Source: Zetaproteobacteria bacterium (GTDB taxonomy: Bacteria; Pseudomonadota; Alphaproteobacteria; Micavibrionales; Micavibrionaceae). Taken from it: a stretch of 59,788 nucleotides of DNA. Under the pieces are notes generated by a model. The model was not told the DNA's origin. It worked only from the letters and a program-made list of their open reading frames with translations, and made no database searches. Each line of letters starts with the position of its first letter. Within the stretch, counting starts at the first letter, position 1. Positions 49,884 to 57,867 of the stretch are shown here, one piece after another. The translations under genes were made by a program, and so were the position numbers. The stretch is from the NCBI GenBank assembly GCA_002747015.1, contig NVXI01000010.1, forward strand, positions 23,582-83,369, given 5' to 3'.

Positions 49884-51347
49884 ATGAAACAAAATGTGCA
49901 ATCTGTATATGATATTCTCGCCAATTATGCAGATGAAAATGCTGCAATGTCAGCTGCTGTCGGAACAGATGTCGATGTCAATTTTGCACAGCTTATTCAA
50001 GATGTTGATGATGTTTCTCGTTATATTTTAGCCCAAGGTCTTAAAGAAGATGCGCTGGTTGCGGTTCTGATGGAGCCTAATTATTTACATACGGTTTTTA
50101 TTCTAGCGCTTGATCGGCTTGGTATGGCGTCGTTGTCCTATACATTTCCGCCTGAAACATTGATGCAGCAGCAATGGTGGTTGGATACTGATGTGCAATA
50201 TATTTTTTCTTCGAAAGAAGCCCCTGCAAATCATAAGGGGCAGTGGGTTAGGGTTAATGATTTCCCCCGTGTTAAGGGTGATTGTGTATTGCCCGTTGAC
50301 CGTAAGCAAGATCGTATTGTGCGTCTTATGTGTTCCAGTGGCACAACGGGTATCCCGAAGCCTATTGCGTTAACGCGTGAAAATGTGATGCATCGCGCAC
50401 GGAATTTGCTGTATTTTAGCCCCGAAGAGGGTAAGGATTCGTGTTTCGTGGGGATGCCATATGATACGGCAGGCGGATATAACATGATGCTCAGTGTCCT
50501 AATGTATGGTTGTGAGCTTGTTTTGTGGGGGCATGACGAAAATTTTTTAAAAGTAATGCTCAATCACAGACCGTCGCATATGCTGCTTACGCCGTTGACA
50601 CTTCGTAATATTGCTGTGTACGGGGCAGAACATAATATCAGGCTTGATTTTGTGAAGTTATGCCTTTCAGGTGGGATGATTTTTGATGCAAGGCTTCAGG
50701 ATCCTATTAGGGCAGTTTTCGGTAATAGTGTTGTAAATGCTTATGGTTCGAGCGAGGCTTGGGGCGTTGCTGGCGGCTTTGTACATGAACATAATTACAC
50801 ACCATATATGATCGGTGCATTGTGTGATGGGACGCAGGTGCAGATTGTTGATGAAGATCATATTGAGCTTCCACGTGGTGAGATTGGAATTGTTCGTATA
50901 AAAACAGAATTTACGATAGATGGGTATTTTGACGGGAAAAATGAAGATTATTTTCGTGATGGTTATTTTTACCCCGGCGATGTTGGAAAACTTGATGAGC
51001 AAAACCGTTTGAGTGTGTTGGGGCGCGTGGATAATGTAATCAACATTGACGGACAGAAAATTTTACCTGAACCGATAGAAGAAGAGTTAACCAATTTACC
51101 TGAAATTGAAGATGCTGTTTTGTTTCAAGCGCCTACCAAAAAGGGGTTTCGCGTTTGCGCGGCGGTTGTTTTGTCAGGGGATGAAAGTCAACATAGCCCA
51201 GATTATCACAATGCTATGATCGAGAAAATCCAAGGACATCTGGGACGATTATGCCCGCAAAGAATTTTCTTTGTATCTGCGTTACCGCGTAATGCTATGG
51301 GTAAGGTTATGCGCCGCGAATTGGCACATTCTCTTGTTACAGCTTGA
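49884..51347 (+). CDS. AMP-forming acyl-adenylate ligase
   Basis: A 487-residue cytoplasmic enzyme of the ANL superfamily that activates a carboxylic acid as acyl-AMP. Core motifs: P-loop LMCSSGTTGIPKPIALT (about residues 150-166), NAYGSSEAWG, the hinge-region FYPGDVGKLDEQNRL with RVDNVINIDGQKI, and the catalytic lysine in PRNAMGKVMRREL near the C-terminus. All parts for adenylation are present. The substrate is unknown: it could be a fatty acyl-CoA ligase, an aryl acid ligase or a free-standing adenylation enzyme. No carrier protein gene is adjacent. It starts 2 nt after the autotransporter stop, an unusual partnership. Confidence 0.88.
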   Translation: MKQNVQSVYDILANYADENAAMSAAVGTDVDVNFAQLIQDVDDVSRYILAQGLKEDALVAVLMEPNYLHTVFILALDRLGMASLSYTFPPETLMQQQWWLDTDVQYIFSSKEAPANHKGQWVRVNDFPRVKGDCVLPVDRKQDRIVRLMCSSGTTGIPKPIALTRENVMHRARNLLYFSPEEGKDSCFVGMPYDTAGGYNMMLSVLMYGCELVLWGHDENFLKVMLNHRPSHMLLTPLTLRNIAVYGAEHNIRLDFVKLCLSGGMIFDARLQDPIRAVFGNSVVNAYGSSEAWGVAGGFVHEHNYTPYMIGALCDGTQVQIVDEDHIELPRGEIGIVRIKTEFTIDGYFDGKNEDYFRDGYFYPGDVGKLDEQNRLSVLGRVDNVINIDGQKILPEPIEEELTNLPEIEDAVLFQAPTKKGFRVCAAVVLSGDESQHSPDYHNAMIEKIQGHLGRLCPQRIFFVSALPRNAMGKVMRRELAHSLVTA

Positions 51348-51462
51348 ATAATGTTATCATAAGATATGCCAAAGACACTATATCATTCCTCGCAGTCCTA
51401 CAAATCAGATGCATTGTGCTCTGGGAAAGTATTTTGCGATGATATTGTTTCGAATACATAAT

Positions 51463-51492
51463 TTGACAAATATTATTGGATTAATATATAAT
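51463..51492 (+). promoter_or_regulatory. Consensus -35/-10 promoter for the 748-residue protein gene
   Basis: Perfect TTGACA (51463-51468) and perfect TATAAT (51487-51492) with an 18-nt spacer. The gene begins 32 nt after the -10, preceded by AAGGGA. Confidence 0.75.
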
Positions 51493-51523
51493 TTGGTAAA
51501 GATTTACACAAAGGGATCGCCCA

Positions 51524-53770
51524 ATGGCAGATAAAAGCATACTCATTGACCAAGAACAAACGGGACTAAGCGGTGATGAGCTTGCCAATGCGCTTATTGC
51601 GGAGATGAAAGAAGACCCTGAAACCGCACTAAAATTTTGTCACTATTACATTGAGCATGTCCCCGAAGAAGTGCGCGTTGAATTACTCACGACCTTAGCA
51701 AAAGAAAACCCTGACATCGCATTTCATGCAATAGGAAAACATGACGGAAATTGGATTATGGAGGTTCCATGGAGTCAGCGCGACGATGTTATTATGGATA
51801 TAGCAAAAGACAGTTCCTCTGATGCTATATTATATGCAGCTCAATCTCTTGATCATTACTTTTTATCTAATAGCGAAACATCGGAACTCGTAAAAGAAGC
51901 GGTAAAGGACGTCTCTCCGGAGACAATACTTCTTGCATCTGAAACATACGCAAAATATCTTCCGAAAGATGAATATACCAACATTATAAAAGAGGCCGTG
52001 CAAAATGACCCATATAATGCATTAAAAAATACCGACAGCTTCGTCCAAAATCTTTCAAAACAAGAAGCAAAAGAAATCCTTGAGGGCGCTGTAACGCAGC
52101 TTGACCAGAGAATACAGGTCGCCCCCAGTATATCATATAACAATAAATCATTACATCAAATACTGGGTGAAGAAAGAATCAGTGGCACAAAAAACGATAT
52201 AAATAACAATCTCACGGTGGCTTTTGAATTAAATGAGTTACATGATGAACCCGACGATGTAAGATTCGCTTCAATTAACGACCATTCTGCGTCACAACTT
52301 CTTGATGTTATGGTTTTAGGAAGGGAAGAGGTTTATACATCAACTTTTCTTGGCGTATTTGATCGTTTTCAAGAAAAAATGGCAGCCGAAGGAAAAGACA
52401 GTGTTCTAGATGTCGCCAATCCCAAATATTCAACTATGGCTGTCAGTTTTCTGGAGATTGCAAACAGCTATAACAAACTTGACGAGGCTATGGCCTTTAT
52501 TCCGAAAGATCAATGGGGCAGTGTTTTAGAAACAGTATCTTCAGAGATAGAAAATGGAAACACTGGCATTGCTATTTCGCTAGCCGATATAATGAACAAC
52601 ACTTCTGACCCCGCTATCAAAGCACAAATAGAACAGCACATTCAAAACAGCTATGATAATGCGCCTCCTGGTTCAATAAAAGACACTTACGCTGTGACAG
52701 CAGCTTATTACAATGACCTATCTGGACAAGACACGATTAAGATTGAAAACCCAGACCACTACAAAGTGGCCGCTGTTGATTCTCTTTCTCAAGATGAACT
52801 CGTAGGAACCGATGGCATACATAAACAACTTTTGGTTTTTACGGGTGACGAAGACGGAGTATCTTCATTTGAATATTTCCAAAAGCGCTTCGAACAAAGC
52901 AAAGATTACAAAGTTGAAGACAAAGGAGACTACATAAAAATAACATCCCTATCTGGAGAAACGCCCATAGAAATTTACGCAAATCATCCTGATGCATCTC
53001 CTGACACCATATTACAAGATATTTCCGGAAAGCCTGATGCCACCATTAAGGATGTTGAATTTGATTCCGTAATTCATCGCGGACACAGTTACAATCTTGA
53101 CAATACGCTGCCTTATTTTTCAGAAAGCAATTCACTTGTTTTTTTAGGGTCATGCGGTGGCTATAGTAATGTAGAAAAGCTGATGGATATTGCGCCTGAC
53201 GCCCAAATAATTGCAACCAAACAGGTGGGAACAAAATTCATTAACGACCCGATGATTTTTGATATCAACGAGTCGATTCGTAAAGGAGAACCTCTTGTTT
53301 GGGAAGATAAACAGAAAGTTCTTGATGGCTTTGGTGATCCAAGGAAAGAGTCATATGTTCTTCCCGACAAAAATACTCCATTAATATTCGCAAAAAAACT
53401 AAAAGAGCTTGAAGATGAAAGAAATGAACAATCGACAGCTCCAAGCGTACAAGCCCCCGCCCAAGATATGGACGCCAATACGCCAAATGGCGTGACGGCT
53501 CATGATGATTTATCTTCGGTTTTACCACCGGATGCGACGTTGACGGTGCAGTCAAATGCCCCAAGTGGAGTTGCATTGGTTTCCGATGTTGTACCCGCCG
53601 CGCAGCTGAGCGTTATTAATGACAACGGTGAGGTCATTGAGCTGGAGCAGCAGCAGGAGTTAGAGCAACAACGCCTGTTTGAACAACAACAAATAGTACA
53701 GCAGCAAGAATTAGCACAACAGCAGCAATTACAGCAGGGCCAAACTATGGAGTTCAAAATACCTGTTTAA
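51524..53770 (+). CDS. Large unknown protein: helical repeats, possible His/Cys hydrolase core, Gln-rich tail
   Basis: A 748-residue protein without signal peptide. Residues about 25-200 form five imperfect helical repeats of 30-38 residues, each starting near D-P/S-x-x-A and ending in a K-E-A-V/L-T-x-L-A-K-like helix (EDPETALKF, ENPDIAFHA, DSSSDAILYA, DVSPETILLA, NDPYNALKN). Residues about 430-640 hold a separate alpha/beta domain with VIHRGHSYNL (His521) and, 23 residues on, a hydrophobic strand ending in SLVFLGSCGGYSNV (Cys544), then ATKQVGTKFINDP. This is like the His-Gly and Cys-Gly signature of clan CD (caspase/gingipain-like) peptidases, an inference only. The last 60 residues are extremely Gln-rich. 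It has a near-perfect promoter, a terminator, and A+T-rich codons. Confidence 0.7.
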   Translation: MADKSILIDQEQTGLSGDELANALIAEMKEDPETALKFCHYYIEHVPEEVRVELLTTLAKENPDIAFHAIGKHDGNWIMEVPWSQRDDVIMDIAKDSSSDAILYAAQSLDHYFLSNSETSELVKEAVKDVSPETILLASETYAKYLPKDEYTNIIKEAVQNDPYNALKNTDSFVQNLSKQEAKEILEGAVTQLDQRIQVAPSISYNNKSLHQILGEERISGTKNDINNNLTVAFELNELHDEPDDVRFASINDHSASQLLDVMVLGREEVYTSTFLGVFDRFQEKMAAEGKDSVLDVANPKYSTMAVSFLEIANSYNKLDEAMAFIPKDQWGSVLETVSSEIENGNTGIAISLADIMNNTSDPAIKAQIEQHIQNSYDNAPPGSIKDTYAVTAAYYNDLSGQDTIKIENPDHYKVAAVDSLSQDELVGTDGIHKQLLVFTGDEDGVSSFEYFQKRFEQSKDYKVEDKGDYIKITSLSGETPIEIYANHPDASPDTILQDISGKPDATIKDVEFDSVIHRGHSYNLDNTLPYFSESNSLVFLGSCGGYSNVEKLMDIAPDAQIIATKQVGTKFINDPMIFDINESIRKGEPLVWEDKQKVLDGFGDPRKESYVLPDKNTPLIFAKKLKELEDERNEQSTAPSVQAPAQDMDANTPNGVTAHDDLSSVLPPDATLTVQSNAPSGVALVSDVVPAAQLSVINDNGEVIELEQQQELEQQRLFEQQQIVQQQELAQQQQLQQGQTMEFKIPV

Positions 53771-53771
53771 T

Positions 53772-53796
53772 CTATTGTAAAATCAATAGTTTTTTT
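53772..53796 (+). terminator. Intrinsic terminator after the 748-residue protein gene
   Basis: CTATTG (53772-53777) and CAATAG (53784-53789) form a 6-bp A+T-rich stem with a 6-nt loop followed by seven T residues. It begins 2 nt after the stop. Confidence 0.7.
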
Positions 53797-53804
53797 GCTA
53801 TAAT
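53796..53804 (+). promoter_or_regulatory. Extended -10 promoter element for the gene at 53838
   Basis: TGCTATAAT directly follows the terminator T run. It is a consensus extended -10, with no clear -35. The gene starts 34 nt downstream. Confidence 0.55.
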
Positions 53805-53837
53805 ATCTTGATTTTATGCTTTTGAAATTTATAAAAA

Positions 53838-54194
53838 ATGACTGATACACCAATTCTCCCTCCAGTTGATGAAATGCCTGTCCTTGCAAATATGACGGAT
53901 GCGATGAAACTTGACCTCGCGGTTAGTGATGAAGATAAAATATATATATTCCATGACAAGCCTTTTCAAGAAAAAGTGAATTGGGTTGAGTATGATATGG
54001 ATACCAAGCAAATTTGCTGTATTACAGAGAAAGGACGCATTCAGGGGCTTGGGTTAAATGTTAAAAAGAATATGCAAGAGCAAATTATAAAAGCAACGTG
54101 TATCTTTGTTGTGTATGTGGATAAAGGCGAAACAAAAGAAATCCTTGAGATGCCCATCATTTTTCATAGTACAGGCTTTGGGCATAAAAAATAA
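53838..54194 (+). CDS. Small unknown protein, possible relative of the protein at 27028
   Basis: A 118-residue soluble protein. The N-terminal 20 residues are proline-rich (TDTPILPPVDEMPV). The rest is a small alpha/beta domain: LDLAVSDEDKIYIFHDKPF, VNWVEYDMDTKQICCIT, a helix NVKKNMQEQIIKATC and a final strand ILEMPIIFHSTGF. By eye it aligns with the 94-residue protein at 27028 over the L-x-V, D-x-P, V-x-x-VEY-x-x-D and final P-hydrophobic positions. No known fold assigned. It has its own extended -10 and ends before a long hairpin shared with the convergent FIST gene. Confidence 0.6.
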   Translation: MTDTPILPPVDEMPVLANMTDAMKLDLAVSDEDKIYIFHDKPFQEKVNWVEYDMDTKQICCITEKGRIQGLGLNVKKNMQEQIIKATCIFVVYVDKGETKEILEMPIIFHSTGFGHKK

Positions 54195-54295
54195 ATGATG
54201 CTTTCTACGGGCAAGCGTAACGCCCTTAATAATCAAAATAATAATGTCTAAATATTAGGGCTTGACCTTCGCTGAACATATCAGGGTTACAAGAG

Positions 54296-54340
54296 CCCAA
54301 GGTTGAAATTTCTTCGTATGAAATTTTCACCTTTTGGGGA
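54296..54340. terminator. Long inverted repeat between convergent genes
   Basis: AAGGTTGAAATTTC (54299-54312) pairs with GAAATTTTCACCTT (54320-54333), with one mismatch, across a 7-nt loop TTCGTAT, and outer CCC/GGG bases can extend it with a TT bulge. A T run follows at the right. It lies between the stop of the gene at 53838 and that of the FIST gene and is probably a bidirectional terminator. Confidence 0.55.
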
Positions 54341-54393
54341 AATTATTTTTCAGTTTACCGCTGATTATCCAAAATTTTATCTAAAATACACCC

Positions 54394-55665
54394 CTAGAAG
54401 AATAAAGTCAGAACGCCCGTATACCCATAAAGACGGGCATTATTGATTTCACCACCTGCATAAAATCCGGTGAGCGGAATATCCCCTATAATATCTTTGA
54501 TTAAATGCATCTCATCTTCGGAGTTGGAGGTTTTTTCAGAAAATCCGCGCGCGACACAAGAGACATAAAGCGCAGCTTTCGGCTCAAAGCATCCGCGTTC
54601 TGCCTGAACACGCTTGCGTAAAGCCACTAATGTTCGTGATAAATCGGCGGCGACGCTTTTCTCATCACGCTCAACAAATGTAATATGCGCGCCCGTTGTG
54701 ACATTTTCGGAAATAGAGATTGAGCCCTCATCTGGATCAATGCCCGTGATGTTACGCACCATATAATCTTTTTGGTCGGATTGCGAAAAGGGCAAAGCGA
54801 CATGGACCTGCCCCTTGAACAGGCTTTTAAATTCTTTTGGAATATAGTCACTGGCCTCCATAGATTTTAAATCGCCGAGAAATTCATCCGGCTTTTTGCC
54901 CAGTTTTTTGGCGGCAAGAATGCGTAGATCATCTTGAAATACATCAAGGGCGCGCCTGTCATCCAGTTCTAGAATTGTAAACTCATCGGATTTTGTGATG
55001 GTGTGCAGTTCGCTGATCGGGGCGCAGCCTTGGGATAAGGTGGTTGCAACAGGCACGCTGTCAGCAAAGAAAACGCCACTAACCGCGTTATGACGCACGG
55101 CATTCGCAATTTGATAATGCTTGGATCGAGAGGAGGTTAACCCACCGACCAGAAAGCTGTTTGTCGTACTTTCCAGCTCATGCATAAAGGTTTGCGGATC
55201 GTGGATTGCCATCGGATCGCCATGGACAAGGGTTAACATTGGCGTAGTGCTTGCCAGCCAGGCTTTCACATTATCTTGAAGCGATAATTCATCCGCATCA
55301 TCATCAGAACTTGCTTCGCTATCTTGCGCATTATTATCAGTGGGGAAAACGCAGAAGCTATCTTCGGGGAATTTACCGACCATTGCAGAAATCGCAGGCA
55401 TATCGACATAGGATTTACCGCACCCGATAACCCCCATCCCCACAGAACCAACCCAATTGTCTATTTTGAGAACAGATTTAAAGAGGTTGAATATGCTGGT
55501 CGCATCTTCTGCCAAATGGTCAGAGATATAAAGGAACCCCAAATTAAAGGAATTAGGATGTTGCCTGACGCTTTCCAGTTGCTCCAGAACTTTTTTGGAC
55601 GTATCACGCCAATCTGTCCCGCTCGCGCTTGTGCTGGCAAAACTGGTAGAGGTAAATAAAGGCAT
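54394..55665 (-). CDS. FIST-domain (FIST N and FIST C) signalling protein
   Basis: A 423-residue protein with a FIST N domain (about residues 35-230) and a FIST C domain (about 245-410). Recognisable pieces are FLYISDHLAEDATSIFNLFKSVLK, VGSVGMGVIGCGKSY, FLVGGLTSSRS, GCAPISELHTIT and the final IPLTGFYAGGEI with YGYTGVLTLFF. FIST proteins are predicted small-ligand sensors, often linked to chemotaxis or signalling, and the ligand may be an amino acid. There is no signalling partner beside it. No signal peptide; the N-terminus is Ser/Thr-rich. It is divergent from lemA, with the promoters in the 99-nt gap. Confidence 0.88.
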   Translation of the reverse strand: MPLFTSTSFASTSASGTDWRDTSKKVLEQLESVRQHPNSFNLGFLYISDHLAEDATSIFNLFKSVLKIDNWVGSVGMGVIGCGKSYVDMPAISAMVGKFPEDSFCVFPTDNNAQDSEASSDDDADELSLQDNVKAWLASTTPMLTLVHGDPMAIHDPQTFMHELESTTNSFLVGGLTSSRSKHYQIANAVRHNAVSGVFFADSVPVATTLSQGCAPISELHTITKSDEFTILELDDRRALDVFQDDLRILAAKKLGKKPDEFLGDLKSMEASDYIPKEFKSLFKGQVHVALPFSQSDQKDYMVRNITGIDPDEGSISISENVTTGAHITFVERDEKSVAADLSRTLVALRKRVQAERGCFEPKAALYVSCVARGFSEKTSNSEDEMHLIKDIIGDIPLTGFYAGGEINNARLYGYTGVLTLFF

Positions 55666-55764
55666 AGAATAAAGGCTTTGATGTAGAGGTTAAAATAACA
55701 GAAGACAAAATACCTTCTTCTCTATAAAATAGCGCAGCATATGCAAGAGTGAAAGGGATAAATT

Positions 55765-56328
55765 ATGAACTCATGGGTCGGATTAGGAATTATTGCTGCA
55801 ATTATAGGGCTGTTCGTCATGCTCTATAACCGTTTGGTGGCATTACGCCAAACACGGGAAAACGCATTTTCCGATATAGATGTACAGCTGAAACAGCGTT
55901 TTAACCTTGTGCCGCAATTGGTGGAAACGGTAAAAGGTTACGCTTCGCATGAAAAATCAGTGTTTGAGAATGTCACAAACGCACGCGCACAAGTTGGTGC
56001 GGCCAAAGGCGCAACCGGTGAACGCGTTGCAGCGGAAGGCGTACTTGGTGGCGCATTGATGAGCTTGCTGGCCGTGGCAGAGGATTATCCTGACCTAAAA
56101 GCAGATCAGAATTTCCAGAAATTAATGGATGAATTATCCGATATCGAAAACAAAATCGCTGCTGCGCGTCGTTTCTTCAACAACGCAACGGCGGAATACA
56201 ATATAGTAACTCAGCAATTCCCTGCGGTTCTTATTGCCAATTCATTTGGTTTTGGCAAAGAGGAGTTCTTTGAACTGGATGAAGCAGAAGCCGCCGCCGT
56301 TCAAAAAGCACCGGAAGTGAAGTTTTAG
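55765..56328 (+). CDS. LemA-family protein
   Basis: A 187-residue protein with an N-terminal membrane anchor (VGLGIIAAIIGLFVMLYNRLVAL) and a coiled-coil helical bundle. The LemA pattern is clear: AFSDIDVQLKQRFNLVPQLVETVKGY, the YPDLKADQNFQKLMDEL segment and the terminal half with NKIAAARRFFNNATAEYNIVTQQFP. LemA proteins are often encoded with an HtpX-like M48 protease, as here two genes downstream, and are thought to act in envelope stress or as co-factors of the protease; function is not established. AAAGGGATAAATT precedes the ATG. Confidence 0.95.
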   Translation: MNSWVGLGIIAAIIGLFVMLYNRLVALRQTRENAFSDIDVQLKQRFNLVPQLVETVKGYASHEKSVFENVTNARAQVGAAKGATGERVAAEGVLGGALMSLLAVAEDYPDLKADQNFQKLMDELSDIENKIAAARRFFNNATAEYNIVTQQFPAVLIANSFGFGKEEFFELDEAEAAAVQKAPEVKF

Positions 56329-56336
56329 ATCCCGTA

Positions 56337-56672
56337 ATGACAGTAAGCCAAGAATATGTGGAATATATAATCGAGAAACTTGAAACATGCCTTGATGTTG
56401 AAAAGGCAAGGTTTTTTGGTGGTGTCGGAATTAAGCATAATAATCTTCAATTTGCTATGATAATGGGCAGCACTTTCTATCTTTGTGTTAACGACGCGAC
56501 GCGTGAGAAATATGTTTCCATGGACTCTGAGCCCTTTTCTTACTTAACCAAAAAGGGGCGTATTTTCGTAAGGAAATATTACGCGGTTCCGGAAGATATA
56601 ATAGAGGATCAAGATACTTTATCTCTTTGGTGTCACGAAGCATTAGACGCTGCACTTAAAGGTAAGACGTAA
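56337..56672 (+). CDS. TfoX N-terminal domain protein
   Basis: A 111-residue protein of the TfoX/Sxy N-terminal domain family. Visible pattern: EYIIEKLE, FFGGVGIKHNNLQFAMIMGSTFYLCVNDATREKY and SYLTKKGRIFVRKYYAVPEDII. The TfoX C-terminal domain is missing. In gammaproteobacteria TfoX/Sxy activates competence genes with CRP, but single-domain homologs are common elsewhere and their role is unknown. It lies between lemA and an M48 protease gene with 8- and 9-nt gaps, so it is probably transcribed with them. Confidence 0.82.
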   Translation: MTVSQEYVEYIIEKLETCLDVEKARFFGGVGIKHNNLQFAMIMGSTFYLCVNDATREKYVSMDSEPFSYLTKKGRIFVRKYYAVPEDIIEDQDTLSLWCHEALDAALKGKT

Positions 56673-56681
56673 AGAGGACAC

Positions 56682-57764
56682 ATGGCCAGCAGACAAGTCG
56701 GGTTAAGCACCCATATATGGAACAATAATTTACGCTGTATCGTGTTACTGGCGTTTTATCCGTTGCTGATTATGGGGGTTTTCTGGTTGATTGCTTGTGC
56801 GCTGGGGCTGACGATGCCCTATAAAACACCAGATGGTGTGGACTGGGACGCGGTCTTGCTCTTCGCAAACAGGATTACCTTTGAATTTTGGCCGTTAATA
56901 TTAACCGCTGTTTCAATCTGGTTTATGATTGCGTGGTTTTTCAATACCCGCATGATCCGTAAATTATCACGCTCTCACCCTGTCTCGCGCAAAGACGAAC
57001 CGGAGCTGTATAATTTGGTTGAAAATCTATGTATCGGGCAAGGTATGAAAATGCCGCATCTGGAGATCATAGAAACCCACGCACGCAACGCCTTTGCCAG
57101 CGGTGTAACCGAAGGTAATTTTGCCGTGACCGTAACGCGCGGTCTGATGAATAGTCTGGCTAAGGACGAGCTGGAAGGCGTAATCGCACATGAACTAACC
57201 CATATTCAAAATCGTGATGTACGTTTGTTAATTGTGTGTGTGATTTTTACGGGGATATTCGGTTTTCTGTCTCAATTGGTCTGGAGCAGTATTCGCTATA
57301 ATATTTTCTATAGCCGCCGCCGTGATCGTAACAGCGCGGGGATGCTGGTTGCGGTTATGGTGATTGCGGTGATCCTATGGCTTGGCTATATGGCAACGTT
57401 GCTGATGCGTTTTTCTTTGTCGCGCAAGCGTGAATATATGGCCGATGCAGGCGCAATTTCCATGACTAAAAACCCCGATGCAATGATGCGTGCCTTGATG
57501 CGTATTTCGGGGCGTGATCGTATCCCCGAAGGCACAGATGATATTGCGATGATGTGTATTGAAAACCACGTGCCTTTCATGGGCATGTTTGCAACGCACC
57601 CACCGATAGACCAGCGGATCAAGATAATATCAGAGGTCACAAATACCCCCGTGCCAGATGCCTCACACCTCGCGCCAATCGACAAGTCAGAGCGCATTGT
57701 GAAGCCTACGGATGATAAGAAATTCCGAAAAAATCCGTGGTTAATTCGCCAAAGACGTAACTAA
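56682..57764 (+). CDS. HtpX-like M48 membrane metalloprotease
   Basis: A 360-residue inner-membrane protease. Two helices precede the domain (IVLLAFYPLLIMGVFWLIA, FWPLILTAVSIWFMIAWFF), and two more flank the catalytic core (LIVCVIFTGIFGFLSQLVW, MLVAVMVIAVILWLGYMATLL). The zinc site is VIAHELTHIQNRD (HExxH near residue 169), and the third ligand is in KREYMADAGA. The end has THPPIDQRIKII. This is the HtpX class for quality control of membrane proteins. It follows lemA and the TfoX-like gene in one cluster. Confidence 0.93.
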   Translation: MASRQVGLSTHIWNNNLRCIVLLAFYPLLIMGVFWLIACALGLTMPYKTPDGVDWDAVLLFANRITFEFWPLILTAVSIWFMIAWFFNTRMIRKLSRSHPVSRKDEPELYNLVENLCIGQGMKMPHLEIIETHARNAFASGVTEGNFAVTVTRGLMNSLAKDELEGVIAHELTHIQNRDVRLLIVCVIFTGIFGFLSQLVWSSIRYNIFYSRRRDRNSAGMLVAVMVIAVILWLGYMATLLMRFSLSRKREYMADAGAISMTKNPDAMMRALMRISGRDRIPEGTDDIAMMCIENHVPFMGMFATHPPIDQRIKIISEVTNTPVPDASHLAPIDKSERIVKPTDDKKFRKNPWLIRQRRN

Positions 57765-57806
57765 TGTCATCAAATCCGCGAAATAATCGTAAGACCCTTT
57801 GAATTC

Positions 57807-57815
57807 TGCTATAAT
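57807..57815 (+). promoter_or_regulatory. Extended -10 promoter for the BI-1 gene
   Basis: TGCTATAAT, identical to the element at 53796-53804, lies 53 nt before the ATG at 57868. The -35 is weak. Confidence 0.5.
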
Positions 57816-57867
57816 AGAGGGTATAAGGATGAATATATTTATTAATAGTTTTTTTTGGAGAATTAAA

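Noticed and set aside
53500..53757. Minus-strand frame extremely rich in cysteine (85 codons), opposite the end of the 748-residue gene
   Set aside because: It is the complement of the CAG/CAA-rich Gln tail; the Cys runs are a codon-composition artefact with no ribosome-binding site.
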